From Variovorax sp. EL159 (lineage in GTDB: Bacteria; Pseudomonadota; Gammaproteobacteria; Burkholderiales; Burkholderiaceae_C): a stretch of DNA of 64,000 nt. Below the pieces are notes generated by a model, which was not told where the DNA came from, did no database searches, and was given only the letters and a program-made list of their open reading frames with translations. Shown here piece after piece: positions 16,897 to 25,181 of this stretch (position 1 is its first letter; every line of letters begins with the position of its first letter). Location: positions 62,001-126,000 of the forward strand of contig NZ_FMUJ01000006.1 in the NCBI RefSeq assembly GCF_900100965.1, given 5' to 3'. The position numbers and the translations under genes are program-made.

Positions 16897-17535
16897 ATGG
16901 ACATCTCCGCCCTGCCCGCGCGCGAGCGCATCCTGCTCACCGCGCACGACCTCTTCTATGCCGACGGCATCCGCGCCACCGGCATCGACCGCGTGATCGC
17001 CGCATCGGGCGTCACCAAGGTCACCTTCTACCGGCATTTCCCCTCGAAGGACGACCTCGTACGTGCGTTCCTCGACCACCGGCACGGTGTGTGGATGGCA
17101 TGGTTCGTCGATGCACTGGGCCGTCGCGGCGCACACGAGCGCGCGGGCGATGCAAGCGCCCTGCTGCTGCTGGCCGACGTGATGGCCGAGTGGTTCGCCG
17201 ACCCGGCATTCCGCGGCTGCGCGTTCATCAACTCGACGGCCGAAATCGGCGCCAGCGTCGAAGGTGCGGCACAGCGTGCACGCGCGCACAAGCGCGAAAT
17301 GGTGGAGGTCATCGCAGGCCTGCTGCCAGCCGACGCACCCGCACGCATGGCGCTGGCACAGGCCGCAGCACTCGGCGTCGATGGCGCCATCGTCAAGGCG
17401 CAGACGGGCGCGGGCAATGCAGGTGATGCAGGTGATGAAGGTGATGCCGCGCTGGCACGCGAAGCCGTCGACGACCTGCGCCGGCTGCTTCAGGCACTCG
17501 GCACCAGCATCGTCACTTCACGACCATCAGCGTGA
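16897..17535 (+). CDS. TetR/AcrR family transcriptional regulator
   Basis: A 212-residue regulator with an N-terminal TetR DNA-binding domain at about residues 8-58 (ILLTAHDLFYADGIRATGID, then TKVTFYRHFPSKDDLV in the recognition region) and a variable ligand-binding domain. Near the C-terminus it has a short repetitive stretch (GNAGDAGDEGDA) from a small in-frame duplication. It probably represses the divergent DUF1348 gene. A candidate operator is the palindrome-like GTAGACAGACCTGTCTAC just upstream, at about 16862-16879. Its 3' end overlaps the lactate permease gene on the other strand by 23 bp. Confidence 0.9.
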   Translation: MDISALPARERILLTAHDLFYADGIRATGIDRVIAASGVTKVTFYRHFPSKDDLVRAFLDHRHGVWMAWFVDALGRRGAHERAGDASALLLLADVMAEWFADPAFRGCAFINSTAEIGASVEGAAQRARAHKREMVEVIAGLLPADAPARMALAQAAALGVDGAIVKAQTGAGNAGDAGDEGDAALAREAVDDLRRLLQALGTSIVTSRPSA

Positions 17536-19174
17536 ACGGCCACACATAGGCCTGCAGCGTCACATACAGGCCCACGAGGCAGGCCAGCGCGATCGAGTGG
17601 AAGAACACGTAGCGCAGGATCTCGCCCTCGTGGTTGAACCAGCGCGTGGCCGTGGAAGCCACCACGATCGACTGCGCATCGATCATCTTTCCCATCACGC
17701 CGCCCGAGCTGTTGGCCGCGCCCATCAGGTTCGGGCTCAGGCCGAGCTGGTCGGCCGCCACCTTCTGCATGCCGCCGAACAGCACGTTCGATGCGGTGTC
17801 CGACCCCGTGAGCGCCACGCCCAGCCAGCCCATCAGCGTGCCGAAGAAGGGGTAGAACATGCCGGTGTTGGCAAAGGCCAGGCCCAGCGTGGTGTCCAGG
17901 CCCGAGTAGCGCGTGAGCGTGCCGAGCGCGAGCATCAGCATGATCGTGAGCAGCGAGAACTTGACCAGCCACAGCGTGCGACCATAGGCTGCCACGAGCT
18001 GGATCGGGTTGTACTTCATCACCAGCCCGCCGACGATGGCCGACACCAGAATGCCGGTGCCCGTGGCCGAGAGCAGCAGCAACTGGTACACCGCGCCCTC
18101 CTTCGTCGGCTTGGGCACCACCGGCGCCACCTTCTCGATCATGTTGTGCAGCCCGTCGATCGGGAAGTTGGGCGCAAAGATGCCGTTCAGCCAGGTCTTG
18201 AACTGCGGCAGGCCCCAGATGAACACGAACACCGTGAGGATGAGCCACGGCGTCCAGGCGCGGATGACGGCGGCGGTCGGGTGCTTCGTGGGCGCGGTGG
18301 CCGGGCCGGCATTGCCGCCATCCGTCTCGTGGCCCTTGAGCGAGACCGAGGTCCAGATGTTCTTCGGCCGCCAAACGCGCATGAACAGCACCAGGCACAC
18401 CATCGAGACGATGGCCGCGATGATGTCCACCAGTTCGGGCCCGATGTAGTTCGACACCAGGAACTGCGGAATCGCGAAAGACACGCCCGTCACCAGGATG
18501 GCCGGCCACACCTCCATCATTCCCTTGCGCCCGGCAAAGGCCCAGATGAGCCAGAACGGCACCAGCAGCGAGAAGAACGGCAACTGCCGCCCGATCATCG
18601 CGGTGACCGCCATCAGGTCGTAGCCATGCACCTTCGCCAGCGTGATCACCGGCGTGCCCAGCGCGCCGAAGGCCACCGGCGCGGTGTTGGCGATGAGCGA
18701 GAGCCCCGAAGCCGCCAGCGGCGAAAAGCCCAGCCCGATCAGGATCGTGGCCGTCACCGCCACCGGTGTACCGAAGCCCGCCGCGCCCTCGAAGAAGGCG
18801 CCGAAGGCAAAGGCGATCAACAGCAGCTGCAGGCGCCGGTCTTCGGTGATGCCGGCAATGGAGTCCTGCAATATCTGGAAGCTGCCGTTCTGCTGCGTGA
18901 GTTGCTGCAGGAAGATGATGTTCAGCACGATCCAGCCGATCGGCAGCAGCCCCGTGATGCCCCCGAGAAAGGCCGCCTTGCCCGCCATGTCGGCCGGCAT
19001 GCCGAAGGCGAACACGGCGATGACGATGGCGCTCAGAAGGCCCAGCCCTGCCGCGTAATGGGCCTTGACGTGAAAGAGCCCCAGACACGTCAGCATCACC
19101 ACCACCGGTATCGCGGCCAGCGCCGTCGATACCACCATGTTGCCGAACGGGTTGTAAACCTGTTGCCAGACCAT
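17513..19174 (-). CDS. lctP: L-lactate permease (LctP family)
   Basis: An inner-membrane lactate:proton symporter of 553 residues with about twelve or more hydrophobic segments. The start MVWQQVYNPFGN, the stretch GAFFEGAAGFGTPVAV and the C-terminal SNLMGAANSSGGVMGKMI-like region are signatures of the LctP/GlcA family, which carries L-lactate, D-lactate and glycolate. The ATG at 19174 has a GAGGAG site; the frame is open further upstream. It is divergent from a LysR regulator gene and near lldD, so it forms a lactate-use module with them. Confidence 0.93.
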   Translation of the reverse strand: MVWQQVYNPFGNMVVSTALAAIPVVVMLTCLGLFHVKAHYAAGLGLLSAIVIAVFAFGMPADMAGKAAFLGGITGLLPIGWIVLNIIFLQQLTQQNGSFQILQDSIAGITEDRRLQLLLIAFAFGAFFEGAAGFGTPVAVTATILIGLGFSPLAASGLSLIANTAPVAFGALGTPVITLAKVHGYDLMAVTAMIGRQLPFFSLLVPFWLIWAFAGRKGMMEVWPAILVTGVSFAIPQFLVSNYIGPELVDIIAAIVSMVCLVLFMRVWRPKNIWTSVSLKGHETDGGNAGPATAPTKHPTAAVIRAWTPWLILTVFVFIWGLPQFKTWLNGIFAPNFPIDGLHNMIEKVAPVVPKPTKEGAVYQLLLLSATGTGILVSAIVGGLVMKYNPIQLVAAYGRTLWLVKFSLLTIMLMLALGTLTRYSGLDTTLGLAFANTGMFYPFFGTLMGWLGVALTGSDTASNVLFGGMQKVAADQLGLSPNLMGAANSSGGVMGKMIDAQSIVVASTATRWFNHEGEILRYVFFHSIALACLVGLYVTLQAYVWPFTLMVVK

Positions 19175-19295
19175 GCGCTGTCTCCTCGTCGTTGGAATCT
19201 TTTTTTGAGTCGGCAGCGCGAGGCAATCCGGATTCCGCCACGAGCGACCGAGAGCGTTCGATACCATCCTAACCCGCTACTTTCACCAACAGAAG

Positions 19296-20180
19296 ATGGT
19301 TTCTCCGCGTCTCCCCTCGACACAGGGCCTGCAGGCCTTCGAGGCGGTCGCTCGGCTGCGCAGCGTGAACCTGGCGGCCGAAGAGCTGAACGTGACGCCC
19401 AGCGCGGTCAGCCACCGCATCCGCCAGCTCGAATCGCAGCTGGCGCTGAAGTTCTTCACGGGCAGCGATTTCAGCCTGAGCACCGACGGCATGGCCTACC
19501 TGGCCCGCGTGCGCGAGGCCATTGCGGCATTGCAGCAAGTGCCCGGCCGCGAGCCCGAATCGCAGGTGCGGCGGCTGCGCGTGGCCGTCACGCCCACCTT
19601 TTCGCGCCAGATGCTGCTGCCCCGGCTGGCCCGCTTTCGCGATGCCTACCCGAACATCGAGCTGATGCTGCAGGTGACCACGCCCGTGCGCAACATGACC
19701 GTGGAAGAAGCCGACCTCGAACTGCGCTTTGGCACCGGCCCCTTTCACGACCGCGAATTCGTGCAGTTGCTGGCCGACGATGTGTCCCCGGTCTGCAGCC
19801 CCGCCTACCGCGACCGGCACGGCCCCTTCGACGGCTTTGCCACCGACGCCGAAGTGGCACGCGCGCAGCTGCTGCGCACGCCGCTCGAAGCCTGGCGCAC
19901 CTGGTTCAAGGCCTGCGGGCTCGGCCTGCCCGAGCCGGCCACCGGCCACCAGTTCAACGACCTGGGGCTGGCGCTCGACGCAGCCGCCGAAGACTTCGGC
20001 GTCGTGCTGATGCACCTGCGGCTGGGCAGCGCGTGGCTGGACAACGGCCGGCTGGTGCGGCTGTCGTCGCGCAGCGTGCCGTCGCCCAACGCCTACTTCC
20101 TGTGCTGGCGACCGGGCGCGATGGAGCGCTGGGAGTGCGCCACTTTTGTCGAGTGGCTGCGGCAGGCCCTGCGCGACTGA
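19296..20180 (+). CDS. LysR family regulator (GcvA-like)
   Basis: A 294-residue LysR-type regulator. The winged helix-turn-helix is at about residues 8-65 (LQAFEAVARLRSVNLAAEEL, TPSAVSHRIRQLE) and is followed by a substrate-binding domain. The pattern with AVSHRIRQLE and LSTDG resembles the GcvA/AmpR group. It lies between divergent lctP and downstream lldD, so it probably controls lactate transport and oxidation; the effector is not shown by sequence. The 121-bp gap to lctP should hold its binding sites. Confidence 0.92.
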   Translation: MVSPRLPSTQGLQAFEAVARLRSVNLAAEELNVTPSAVSHRIRQLESQLALKFFTGSDFSLSTDGMAYLARVREAIAALQQVPGREPESQVRRLRVAVTPTFSRQMLLPRLARFRDAYPNIELMLQVTTPVRNMTVEEADLELRFGTGPFHDREFVQLLADDVSPVCSPAYRDRHGPFDGFATDAEVARAQLLRTPLEAWRTWFKACGLGLPEPATGHQFNDLGLALDAAAEDFGVVLMHLRLGSAWLDNGRLVRLSSRSVPSPNAYFLCWRPGAMERWECATFVEWLRQALRD

Positions 20181-20318
20181 GCCGGGCGTCGCACACGCGC
20201 CCGGGCTGAATTTTTTTCAGATGCGGGCGCAGGTCTTTTCAGATGCCACCCCGAAGTGCCTGCGGATAATGGCCGGTTGCCCCCTGCCGGCCCACAAAGA
20301 CAACCAAGGAGACTCCCC

Positions 20319-21476
20319 GTGTCCGACCTTTCCAAGATCACCAGCATCGAAGACCTGCGGGTGATCGCCAAGCGGCGTGTGCCGAAGATGTTCTACGACT
20401 ACGCCGACTCCGGCGCCTGGACCGAGGGCACCTACCGCGCCAACGAGAGCGACTTCCAGAAGATCAAGCTGCGCCAGCGCGTGGCCGTGAACATGGAAGG
20501 CCGCACCACCCGCACCACCATGGTCGGCCAGCAGACCGCCATGCCCGTGGCCATCGCGCCCACGGGCCTGACCGGCATGCAGCACGCCGACGGCGAGATC
20601 CTCGGCGCCCGCGCAGCCAAGGCCTTCGGCATTCCGTTCACGCTCTCGACCATGAGCATCTGCTCGCTCGAAGACATCGCCGAGAACACCGATCGGCACC
20701 CCTTCTGGTTCCAGCTCTACGTGATGAAGGACCGCGACTTCATCGAGCGCCTGATCGAACGCGCCAAGGCCGCCAACGTGACGGCGCTGCAGCTCACGCT
20801 CGACCTGCAGATCCTCGGCCAGCGCCACAAGGACATCAAGAACGGCCTGACCGCGCCGCCCAAGCCCACCCTCAAGAACCTCATCAACCTGGCGACCAAG
20901 CCGCGCTGGTGCATGGGCATGCTGGGCACCAAGCGTCGCACCTTCGGCAACATCGCGGGCCATGCCAAGGGCGTGAAAGACCTGTCGTCGCTGTCGTCGT
21001 GGACGGCCGAGCAGTTCGACCCGGCCCTGAGCTGGGCCGACGTGGAGTGGATCAAGAAGCTCTGGGGCGGCAAGCTCATCCTCAAGGGCATCATGGACGT
21101 GGAAGACGCGCGCCTGGCCGCGTCCAGCGGCGCCGACGCGCTCATCGTGTCGAACCATGGCGGCCGTCAGCTCGACGGCGCGCCCTCTTCCATCGCCGCG
21201 CTGCCCGCCATCGCAGAAGCCGTCGGCAGCGAGATCGAAGTGTGGATGGACGGCGGCATCCGCAGCGGACAAGACGTGCTCAAGGCCCGCGCGCTGGGCG
21301 CCCGCGGCACCCTGATCGGCCGCAGCTTTCTCTACGGCCTGGGCGCCTACGGCCAAGAAGGCGTGACGCGCGCGCTGCAGCTCATCCACAAAGAGCTCGA
21401 TATCACGATGGCCTTTTGCGGCCACACGAACATCGACAACGTCGATTCGAGCATCCTGCTGCCGGGCACCTTCTAA
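20319..21476 (+). CDS. lldD: L-lactate dehydrogenase, FMN-dependent (alpha-hydroxy acid oxidase family)
   Basis: A 385-residue FMN enzyme that oxidises L-lactate to pyruvate and feeds electrons to the quinone pool at the membrane. The active-site signature SNHGGRQLDGAPSS contains the catalytic histidine and FMN-contacting arginine, and MDGGIRSGQDV and GRSFLYGLGA give the phosphate-binding part. The GTG at 20319 follows AAGGAGA and gives the family start; the longer open frame has no homology. The nearby lactate permease supports lactate over mandelate or glycolate as substrate. Confidence 0.93.
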   Translation: MSDLSKITSIEDLRVIAKRRVPKMFYDYADSGAWTEGTYRANESDFQKIKLRQRVAVNMEGRTTRTTMVGQQTAMPVAIAPTGLTGMQHADGEILGARAAKAFGIPFTLSTMSICSLEDIAENTDRHPFWFQLYVMKDRDFIERLIERAKAANVTALQLTLDLQILGQRHKDIKNGLTAPPKPTLKNLINLATKPRWCMGMLGTKRRTFGNIAGHAKGVKDLSSLSSWTAEQFDPALSWADVEWIKKLWGGKLILKGIMDVEDARLAASSGADALIVSNHGGRQLDGAPSSIAALPAIAEAVGSEIEVWMDGGIRSGQDVLKARALGARGTLIGRSFLYGLGAYGQEGVTRALQLIHKELDITMAFCGHTNIDNVDSSILLPGTF

Positions 21477-21607
21477 GCCAACGGGCACAGGCGGACAAGG
21501 CCCCTTCGGGGGTAGGCTGATGCGGCGCCGGCTGACACGGCGCGGCCACGTGCAGGCGCAGAATGTTTTGGCAACAACAACATCGCCTGCACGGCGGCAA
21601 AGGCACC

Positions 21608-22945
21608 ATGAGCGCAGTCACGCCTACCCATGGAGGCCAGACGGCTTCCTCTTCTTCGTCCCCACCGCACTACACGGCCGAAGAAAAGCGCCACCGTGTC
21701 TTCGCGATCATGGCGGCCTCTTCAGGCAACCTGGTCGAGTGGTTCGACTTCTACGTGTATGCCTTCTCGGCGCTGTACTTCGCCCCGGCGTTCTTCCCCA
21801 AGTCGGACCCCACCGCGCAGCTGCTCAACACCGCCGGCGTGTTTGCGGCCGGCTTTCTCATGCGGCCCATCGGCGGCTGGCTCTTCGGCCGCGTGGCCGA
21901 CCGGCTCGGGCGCAAGACCTCGATGCTGATCTCCGTCACCATGATGTGCGGCGGCTCCCTCGTCATCGCCTGCCTGCCGACCTACGCGCAGATCGGTGCG
22001 TGGGCGCCCTTCCTGCTGCTCGTGTCCCGGCTCTTCCAGGGGCTGTCGGTCGGTGGCGAATACGGCACCACCGCCACCTACATGAGCGAGGTGGCACTGA
22101 GGGGGCAACGCGGCTTCTTCTCGTCGTTCCAGTACGTCACGCTCATCGGCGGACAACTGCTCGCGGTGCTCGTCATCGTGGCGCTCGAACAGCTGCTCAC
22201 CGAGGCCGAACTCAAGGCCTGGGGCTGGCGCATTCCCTTCGTGATCGGCGCCATCGCCGCCGTGGTCGCACTGCTGCTGCGCCGCACGCTGCATGAAACC
22301 CAAAGCGCCGAAGCCAAGGCCAACAAGGAAGCTGGCAGCATGGCCGGCCTCTTCAAGCACCACACGCCCGCCTTTCTGACGGTGCTCGGCTACACCGCCG
22401 GCGGCTCGCTCATCTTCTACACCTTCACCACCTACATGCAGAAGTACCTGGTGAACACGGTGCACCTGCCGATCAAGACCGCGAGCTACGTGATGACCGG
22501 CGCGCTGTTCGTCTACATGTGCATGCAGCCGGTCTTCGGTGCGCTGTCGGACCGCATCGGGCGGCGCAACAACATGCTGCTGTTCGGTGGGCTCGGCGCC
22601 CTCACCACCGTGCCGATCTTGACGGCGCTGCAGTACACGACCAGCCCGGTGATGGCCTTCGTTCTCATCATCGTCGCGCTGGCCATCGTGAGCTTCTACA
22701 CATCGATCAGCGGCATCGTGAAGGCCGAGATGTTCCCGCCCGAAGTGCGCGCGCTGGGCGTGGGCCTTGCGTACGCCGTCGCCAACGCAATCTTCGGGGG
22801 CTCGGCGGAATACGTGGCGCTGGGGCTCAAGTCACTGGGGCACGAGTCGGTGTTCTTCTGGTACGTGAGCGGGATGATGGTGATTGCGTTCCTGGTGAGC
22901 TTGCGGCTGCCGAGGCAGGCGAGTTACTTGCATCACGATCATTGA
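21608..22945 (+). CDS. MHS family MFS transporter (KgtP-like)
   Basis: A 445-residue inner-membrane proton symporter of the metabolite:H+ symporter family. The first segment carries SSGNLVEWFDFYVYAF and is followed by GGWLFGRVADRLGRKTSM and RLFQGLSVGGEYG, all typical of KgtP, ProP and ShiA. The best guess is alpha-ketoglutarate or another dicarboxylate. The ATG at 21608 gives the family start. The last 59 bp of the gene are duplicated 1.1 kb downstream, which marks the edge of an inserted segment. Confidence 0.9.
   Translation: MSAVTPTHGGQTASSSSSPPHYTAEEKRHRVFAIMAASSGNLVEWFDFYVYAFSALYFAPAFFPKSDPTAQLLNTAGVFAAGFLMRPIGGWLFGRVADRLGRKTSMLISVTMMCGGSLVIACLPTYAQIGAWAPFLLLVSRLFQGLSVGGEYGTTATYMSEVALRGQRGFFSSFQYVTLIGGQLLAVLVIVALEQLLTEAELKAWGWRIPFVIGAIAAVVALLLRRTLHETQSAEAKANKEAGSMAGLFKHHTPAFLTVLGYTAGGSLIFYTFTTYMQKYLVNTVHLPIKTASYVMTGALFVYMCMQPVFGALSDRIGRRNNMLLFGGLGALTTVPILTALQYTTSPVMAFVLIIVALAIVSFYTSISGIVKAEMFPPEVRALGVGLAYAVANAIFGGSAEYVALGLKSLGHESVFFWYVSGMMVIAFLVSLRLPRQASYLHHDH
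22886..22944 (+). repeat. 59-bp direct repeat, copy 1 (3' end of transporter gene)
   Basis: This copy is the last part of the MHS transporter coding region. It matches 23997-24055 at 56 of 59 positions, same orientation, with no gaps. It marks the left side of an inserted cassette. Confidence 0.9.
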
Positions 22946-23033
22946 AGATTTCTGGCACGGCCCGGCCAGAGAAACGGGGCGGCTCTTCCTATGATTTCAA
23001 CGAGGCCACAACGGCCCAACAGGGAGAGTCCAC

Positions 23034-23642
23034 ATGACAGTTCAAAACCTCGCCACCGAGCCGGGCGCTGCAAGAGGAATGCGCGCCGGTCCGGCAAGTT
23101 CGGCCCCGCCTTCGGCATCACAAGCGCAGCACTCGGAGCCCACCGTCACGCTGTACGGACGGATTGCTGCCGATCTGCTCGGCTATATCAGTTGGCCCGA
23201 CCCGCCAAGCTTGCACTTCTCGATCGTCATCGACGACGCCTACAGCGGCATCATCGTTCTCGATGGTCAACCAACGGGCATGGAAGCGGGCATTCGCAAC
23301 ATGGCTCTGATCAAGACCAACAGGTACGACAACGCGCTCCCTGGGGGCGCGGTGGTCAAGATTGCCCTGCAACCACCGCAAGGCATGAGTCGGCAAGAGT
23401 TTGCGCACCGACTCGTCATCAACTCGCAGAAGTTCGTGAGCTACGTCGCACCGTACGCCCTGCCCCAGAACATTCGTGGATCACGAATGCGTGCTGGCGA
23501 ATACAACAGCGGCTCGTACGTTGCCGGATTGCTGCAGAGTGTGATGGGCCATGTTCCGACGATCTCCGCGCCCGGATTCCAGGCGCCGGGATGGGAGAGC
23601 CCGATGCCCAGCCACTTCTTCAAGGGCGAGGCCATTCGATGA
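23034..23642 (+). CDS. Unknown protein, possible effector with papain-like/NlpC-related pattern
   Basis: A 202-residue protein with a disordered N-terminus and no signal peptide. From residue 35 on it has a compact domain: LYGRIAADLLGYISW, then LHFSIVIDDA, then KFVSYVAPYALP, then EYNSGSYVAGLLQS and finally APGWESPMP. The order of a His strand followed by an N-x-S/C helix start resembles permuted NlpC/P60-like folds, in which the second motif carries Cys, but here it is Ser or Gly. That resemblance is weak. It overlaps the next gene by ATGA (23639-23642), so the pair is translationally coupled. It lies inside a segment bracketed by a 59-bp direct repeat. Confidence 0.72.
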   Translation: MTVQNLATEPGAARGMRAGPASSAPPSASQAQHSEPTVTLYGRIAADLLGYISWPDPPSLHFSIVIDDAYSGIIVLDGQPTGMEAGIRNMALIKTNRYDNALPGGAVVKIALQPPQGMSRQEFAHRLVINSQKFVSYVAPYALPQNIRGSRMRAGEYNSGSYVAGLLQSVMGHVPTISAPGFQAPGWESPMPSHFFKGEAIR

Positions 23643-23944
23643 GCATTCGCTTGCGTCTGGTGCTGAACCTGCTGGCGTGGGCGGTCTTCATTCCGGTTCT
23701 CAATCTGCTCTTCACCGGTCTGGAGCGACACCAGATGCTGACGACCTCCGGCCTTTCTGTTTCGATCGTTGCCGGCGCGCTCGTTCTTTGGTTGGGGGTG
23801 ATCTATTGGCGTTGTGTGCCGAGCACCTCCAGCATCGCGGTGCGCCTTGCGTATCTCGCCATCTATCTGACGGTGGCGCTCCTGCTTGGAATTGCCGCGC
23901 TCTGGAGTGCCTTCTGGGTCACGGTTTTGATCTACGGGATCTGA
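23639..23944 (+). CDS. Small membrane protein, candidate partner/immunity protein
   Basis: A 101-residue protein with three predicted membrane helices (about residues 8-26, 38-57 and 70-98) and short loops. No family was recognised. Its ATG overlaps the stop codon of the upstream gene by 4 bp, so both are made together. A small membrane protein coupled to a possible effector inside a horizontally acquired segment fits an immunity protein, but this is inference from layout alone. Confidence 0.7.
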   Translation: MSIRLRLVLNLLAWAVFIPVLNLLFTGLERHQMLTTSGLSVSIVAGALVLWLGVIYWRCVPSTSSIAVRLAYLAIYLTVALLLGIAALWSAFWVTVLIYGI

Positions 23945-23996
23945 CTCACAACGCGAAGATGCTCGGCATTTGCAGCGCATCAAAAATGATCGCGAT

Positions 23997-24055
23997 GCGT
24001 TCCTGGTGAGCTTGCGGCTGCCGCAGCAGGCGAGTTGCTTGCATCACGATCATTG
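23997..24055 (+). repeat. 59-bp direct repeat, copy 2
   Basis: A near-exact copy (56 of 59) of the 3' end of the MHS transporter gene, here without a coding context. Together with copy 1 it brackets a 1,052-bp segment. It probably arose when the segment was inserted or by recombination at the gene end. Confidence 0.9.
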
Positions 24056-24078
24056 GGGGCGATGGTGCTCGTGCCTGC

Positions 24079-24108
24079 TTGAACCGCAGGTATCCGCGTG
24101 GCTATACT
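24079..24108 (+). promoter_or_regulatory. Sigma70-type promoter candidate
   Basis: TTGAAC and TATACT hexamers are separated by 18 bp. They lie 25 bp after the second 59-bp repeat and directly before the structured leader of the small ORFs, so this promoter would transcribe the c4/ash-like region. Confidence 0.6.
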
Positions 24109-24111
24109 GCG

Positions 24112-24340
24112 CCGGTCACGCCAAAGCGTGATCGGGATTGGCGTCCCGTTGAAATCACTGCGACGCAAGCCGCAGCCACCCCGCAGGGTCTGCGGCTTTG
24201 TCGTTCGTGCCACCATTTTTTGGCGGCTCGATGGGCGGGCGCGAGCCCGGCCGGTTTCACGCAAGTGGTTTCCCGGTACGCCAACCCGTCGAGCTGCCGC
24301 CCTCAATTGGCGTTGGGTGCGGCGGTTTCAGCAAACCGAA
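24112..24340 (+). ncRNA. c4 antisense RNA/ash-like phage leader
   Basis: A structured region between a promoter and the ORF at 24358. It contains a stem AAGCCGCAG/CTGCGGCTT around 24165-24197, then TGCCACCATTTTTTGGCGGC, then GGGCGGGCGCGAGCCCGG, and a later GTACGCCAACCC that can pair with the early GGGATTGGCGT. This order of stems and the phrase pattern recall the leader of phage P4/P1-type c4 RNA and the ash/Icd-like genes of enteric and Burkholderiales prophages. The match is from memory of the family and was not computed. Confidence 0.45.
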
Positions 24341-24357
24341 ACCCTTGGAGGTCATTC

Positions 24358-24663
24358 ATGACCAAAGCCGCTCGCGCGCCCGCGCACGTCCCCTCGCTCC
24401 CCGAATCTTCTGAAGCCACCAGCGCTGAATCGCTCGCGCTGCAGGCATGCGATGACATCGACGGCCTTCACGTTGTGCGGCGTGCATACGCGTGCCTCGA
24501 AAAGCTCATCGCTCCGCAACACGTGAACGACACCGAAGAGGTCTTCCCGACCCGCACCGAACTCGGCGCACTGGTACGGCTGGTCAATGAGGAACTGCAG
24601 CGTCGCATCGAAATAGCCGACGCCACGATTCAAGCGTTGCGCGTTGGTTTGGGCAAAGGGTGA
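24358..24663 (+). CDS. Small phage/island-type protein of unknown function
   Basis: A 101-residue acidic soluble protein, preceded by TTGGAGG at a good distance. It reads as mostly helical, with a conserved-looking core (LALQACDDIDGLHVVRRAYACLEKLI and TELGALVRLVNEELQRRIE in two parts). Similar small proteins occur downstream of c4/ash-like leaders in Burkholderiales islands, as far as can be recalled. No function is known. It overlaps the next frame by GTGA. Confidence 0.7.
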   Translation: MTKAARAPAHVPSLPESSEATSAESLALQACDDIDGLHVVRRAYACLEKLIAPQHVNDTEEVFPTRTELGALVRLVNEELQRRIEIADATIQALRVGLGKG

Positions 24664-25067
24664 GGTCCCCCGAATTCGCAGACATGGTCGAGACGCAGGC
24701 CAAGATCGAGATGGAGACCGAGTGGTCGATTAGGCAGAGCATCGAGGCGACCACGAAGCTTCAGACGCTACAGATGGAGCGCGAGGATAACTGTCACCGG
24801 CCGTTGATCGACAGCATCGACAACGCTGCGCAGACCGTCGAGGATTCCAGCGCGTTTGCACAGAGCAAGAAACCGGTCGAGCGCCATCCGTTCCTGACTG
24901 AGCTACTCGAGCCGTCGATTGTTCGGAGGCTGCGGGGACGGTGGAGGCCAGAGGCCAAGTGCATTTCCGTGCCTCTATGGACCGCTTCCATCGCTTTCGG
25001 ATGGCGGCATCGAATTCTTTGCGGAGTTGGGGAGCGCGTAAATCAGAAGCAGGACCAAAATGGATAA
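24660..25067 (+). CDS. Doubtful small ORF
   Basis: A possible 135-residue protein starting with GTG that overlaps the stop of the upstream gene (GTGA). The first 45 residues look like an amphipathic helix (ETQAKIEMETEWSIRQSIEA), consistent with a real coupled gene. The rest, rich in Arg and Trp, is unlike a folded protein and runs into the minus-strand gene at 24975-25181. It may be a real gene whose end was replaced when the Rhs locus was joined here. Confidence 0.35.
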   Translation: MRSPEFADMVETQAKIEMETEWSIRQSIEATTKLQTLQMEREDNCHRPLIDSIDNAAQTVEDSSAFAQSKKPVERHPFLTELLEPSIVRRLRGRWRPEAKCISVPLWTASIAFGWRHRILCGVGERVNQKQDQNG

Positions 25068-25181
25068 ACAGAGCAGTGCTATGTCCACCCAAGCAGGGGT
25101 AAAAGGCATCGCCACTTTGTACCCAATCAGTAGTGTGCACAACAGGGCGAGAAGCACTGTCTTGAGTAGTTTCATGTCCAT
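24975..25181 (-). CDS. Two-helix membrane protein, candidate immunity for the displaced Rhs tip
   Basis: A 68-residue protein with two strong membrane helices (about residues 5-24 and 33-50) and a polar Ser/Pro-rich tail. Its ATG at 25181 directly follows the stop codon of the displaced Rhs tip; a second ATG at 25175 is better spaced from the GAAAGA site. Position after an Rhs C-terminal tip is where immunity genes are found. A membrane immunity protein would fit a toxin acting in the membrane. No family was recognised. Confidence 0.65.
   Translation of the reverse strand: MDMKLLKTVLLALLCTLLIGYKVAMPFTPAWVDIALLCLSILVLLLIYALPNSAKNSMPPSESDGSGP

Noticed and set aside
17264..20209. A 981-codon open frame on the plus strand over the lactate permease gene
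   Set aside because: It runs antisense to lctP and out of frame with the TetR and LysR genes. Its translation is rich in His, Arg and Gln with no domain, as expected of a GC-rich shadow frame.
22946..22970. Small hairpin TCTGGC/GCCAGA after the MHS transporter gene as a terminator
   Set aside because: The stem is only 6 bp and there is no U-tract on either strand.
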